Source: Bacillota bacterium (GTDB taxonomy: Bacteria > Bacillota > Clostridia > Clostridiales > Clostridiaceae). Taken from it: 24,946 nucleotides of DNA. The position numbers and the translations under genes were made by a program. Below the pieces are notes generated by a model that did no database searches, had not been told where the DNA came from, and was given only the letters and a program-made list of their open reading frames with translations. Location of the stretch: the NCBI GenBank assembly GCA_023424785.1, contig JAFADP010000018.1:1-24946 (forward strand), read 5' to 3'. Shown piece by piece: positions 22,967-24,946 of the stretch (the stretch's first letter is position 1; every line of letters starts with the position of its first letter).

Positions 22967-24235
22967 TTATTCTTTATAATAATGCAAAACTGCGGTTTCT
23001 ACCTTAGACATGTCAAATAGTTTAATATCATCAAACCATTTATTGGGAAGTGCCATGCACACAAGCGGACTTACTGAGTTTCTCCATCTTGTCATAGATA
23101 TTTTCTTAAAAGCTCCCTTGTATCCCCGTCTTCTTAGAGTTTTATGAAGTGATTTATAGCTTTTCCATTCTTTCATTTGCTTCATTCGAAGCCTTCGACG
23201 AATCCATTTCATTAAGTTTTCAAATACTCTTTTACAGTTAGCAATTCTGAAATAATTACACCAACCTCTGATAACTTGATTAAGTCTATAAACTAAATAT
23301 TCAACGTTGTATCCTGAGTTTCTAGGTGTAAGTTTTCTGACTTTCTCCTTAAACTTCTTGATTCTTTTTGGATGTATAGAAATATATTTTTCCTTGATAA
23401 TAAATCCAAGATATGATATTCCCTTATCATTATCAGTTATATGAGTTTTATTTGTATTAACTTTTAATTTCAGTTCTTGCTCTAATATTCTAGTAGCAAT
23501 TTCTCTATATCTACCTGCTTCGATTTTCGATTTTGCAAAAATCAAAATATCATCTGCATATCTCACAATCCTAATATTTAGGCTCTTCATTCTTTGGTCA
23601 AATTTGTCCATATATATGTTCATGAGTAATGGAGATATAACTCCCCCTTGCGGACTACCTATGGTAGTTTCTGAAAATGCACCATCTTCTAATATTCCAC
23701 TTTCAAGAAAGTTTCTTATCAGTTTTAACACTTTTCCGTCACTAATTTTCTCATTAATTGAATCAATTATCATATCATGATTTAATGTGTCAAAGCATTT
23801 AGATAAATCCATATCAACCACATATTGCAGTCCCCAGTAATTTGCAAAGCTTTCTGCTTTCGCCACTGCCATTTGGCAGGAACGATTTGGTCTATATCCA
23901 TAACTTGATGGATGAAAAGTCTTTTCAAATATAGGTTCAATAATATTTCTTACAGCCTGTTGAACAACTCTATCCTTGACCGTTGGAATTCCTAATGGTC
24001 TTTTTGTTCCATCATCTTTGTCTATGTAAGTCCTTTTTACAGGACTTGGTTTGTACTTGCCACTTTTGAGTTCACAATGAATTTCATTTATTTTATCATC
24101 TAATAAAGCTTCGAAATCAAAAACAGTCTCTCCATCTATTCCTGGAGCTCCCTTGTTCTTTTTAACGAGCTTAAAAGCGTTTAAAATATTTTGTTTACTG
24201 TAGATTTTGTCTATTAAACTGTAATATTTCTTCAT
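22967..24235 (-). CDS. ltrA: Group II intron reverse transcriptase/maturase
   Basis: A 422-aa intron-encoded protein that aids splicing and copies the intron into DNA during retrohoming. RT blocks in order: NKGAPGIDG (27-35), RPLGIPTVKDRVVQQA (79-94), SYGYRPNRS (111-119), catalytic DMDLSKCFD (141-149), GSPQGGVISPLL (193-204) and YADD (226-229), followed by the maturase (X) domain with RLNQVIRGWCNYF. No HNH endonuclease domain follows, so target cleavage must use other means, as in endonuclease-less classes. AAAGGAGG precedes the ATG. All catalytic residues are intact and no frameshift is visible. The symbol is generic. Confidence 0.95.
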   Translation of the reverse strand: MKKYYSLIDKIYSKQNILNAFKLVKKNKGAPGIDGETVFDFEALLDDKINEIHCELKSGKYKPSPVKRTYIDKDDGTKRPLGIPTVKDRVVQQAVRNIIEPIFEKTFHPSSYGYRPNRSCQMAVAKAESFANYWGLQYVVDMDLSKCFDTLNHDMIIDSINEKISDGKVLKLIRNFLESGILEDGAFSETTIGSPQGGVISPLLMNIYMDKFDQRMKSLNIRIVRYADDILIFAKSKIEAGRYREIATRILEQELKLKVNTNKTHITDNDKGISYLGFIIKEKYISIHPKRIKKFKEKVRKLTPRNSGYNVEYLVYRLNQVIRGWCNYFRIANCKRVFENLMKWIRRRLRMKQMKEWKSYKSLHKTLRRRGYKGAFKKISMTRWRNSVSPLVCMALPNKWFDDIKLFDMSKVETAVLHYYKE

Positions 24236-24946
24236 TGTTACCTCCTTTGTTTTGCTAATCTCTTTATTCTTCTACTTAGTCATGAATTGACCTTCGTTTC
24301 GCTATATTGAATGGTTTCTCTAGCTATTGCAATATACCTATTCTAATATTTGATATAGCTACTGTTCTCGGCACGGATGTATCAAAAAGATAATTTATTT
24401 TATATCCTTATAGACCATTCCTTCCAGCTTTTCAGCTTTCTTTATCTTTACCTGATTCACGCTTTTTGATAGATTAAATTGATTACTACGATTTATCTTC
24501 ATCCCTTCGCAACTAAATATAACTTTTGATTATAGCTAGCTTATTATGACATATTGCATAATATCTTCTGAGTTTTATCCTCCAGAATGTTACCACCTTT
24601 CATTGGCTCAGAATTTATAACTACTACGGAATCATCTGCCACCTTACACTACATAAACTATCCTTGTCTTTCAACTTGTTTAGTCTTACCCAAAAGCGAG
24701 ATAATATAAGGCTTCCCCAGTTAAGCCTGCCTGCCTTACATGAATCCATCCATAACAACTTATAAAGTTAACTACCGAACTTTGGACTTTCCTATTTTTT
24801 GCAAGGTCATCCTCTTTATAAGCCAATACTTGGTTTACTTGCGTTATGTTCCATGTATCCTCTAGCGCTTCCTTCATACCTTACCGTTACCAGTAACGCA
24901 CTTGCATTCGAGTTGTCTTCCTATCGGGTCGGCGACGCAGGCTTCT

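Larger units (their letters stand above)
22872..24946 (-). mobile_element. Group II intron (5' end beyond the window)
   Basis: The minus strand carries an intron-encoded reverse transcriptase (22967-24235) followed by a recognisable domain V (22922-22952) that starts with GAGCCGTG and ends with GCACGGTTC. Domain VI follows: helix AACCTCAGAAA / TTTCTGAGGTT and an end CCTACTCGAT near 22872. Upstream of the protein, 24236-24946 has the GA-rich, non-coding character of domains I-III and does not reach a clear GTGYG 5' boundary before the window edge. It lies in the same orientation as the rqcP operon. Confidence 0.9.

Noticed and set aside
24686..24877. A 63-codon open frame on the minus strand near the right edge
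   Set aside because: It lies in the non-coding domain I-III part of the group II intron, has no family signal and no good ribosome binding site context.

Overview
The window is a low-G+C Firmicute chromosome segment, most likely Clostridium sensu stricto. The support is the very AT-rich sequence, AGA-dominated arginine codons, strong GGAGG ribosome binding sites, the sporulation genes spoIIE, yabP and yabQ, a glycine T-box, and the gene order rqcP-yabP-yabQ-divIC-S1 protein-tRNAs-spoIIE-tilS-hpt-ftsH, which is familiar from clostridia. The species cannot be fixed from this segment. Almost everything is on the minus strand, so the left edge is downstream. The two clear plus-strand genes are a formate/nitrite-type channel and an HxlR regulator.

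Layout from left to right. The 5' end of a 16S rRNA gene with its promoter and boxA-like leader (1-260). murD. glyQS with its T-box leader. An FNT-family channel on the plus strand. Three identical tRNA-Asn genes in a 115-bp tandem array. A small redox cassette: a truncated flavodoxin remnant, a 4-TM membrane protein and an Fe-S-type flavoprotein, divergent from an HxlR regulator. greA-lysS behind a long leader. coaX-dusB behind a repeat-containing leader. fhs, ftsH, hpt, tilS and spoIIE. A 118-aa unknown membrane-anchored protein. A tRNA-Leu / fMet / Met / Leu operon. An S1-domain protein, divIC, yabQ, yabP and rqcP. At the right edge is a group II intron with its reverse transcriptase, whose 5' end lies outside the window.

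The core genes cover cell-wall synthesis (murD), translation (glyQS, lysS, tilS, dusB, rqcP, tRNAs), one-carbon and CoA metabolism (fhs, coaX), purine salvage (hpt), protein quality control (ftsH) and sporulation or division (spoIIE, yabP, yabQ, divIC). spoIIE has a perfect TTGACA and TATAAT separated by 21 bp with a Spo0A-box match over the -35, the arrangement known for Spo0A-activated spoII promoters.

No clearly new multi-gene system is visible. The points most worth a second look are: the HxlR-controlled flavoprotein and membrane protein cassette with its decayed flavodoxin neighbour; the coaX leader, with three 15-nt direct repeats followed by an intrinsic terminator; the long structured greA leader; the large composite inverted-repeat element upstream of rqcP; and a diverged repeat that elsewhere in the window sits just behind a terminator and whose edge meets the predicted 3' end of the intron.
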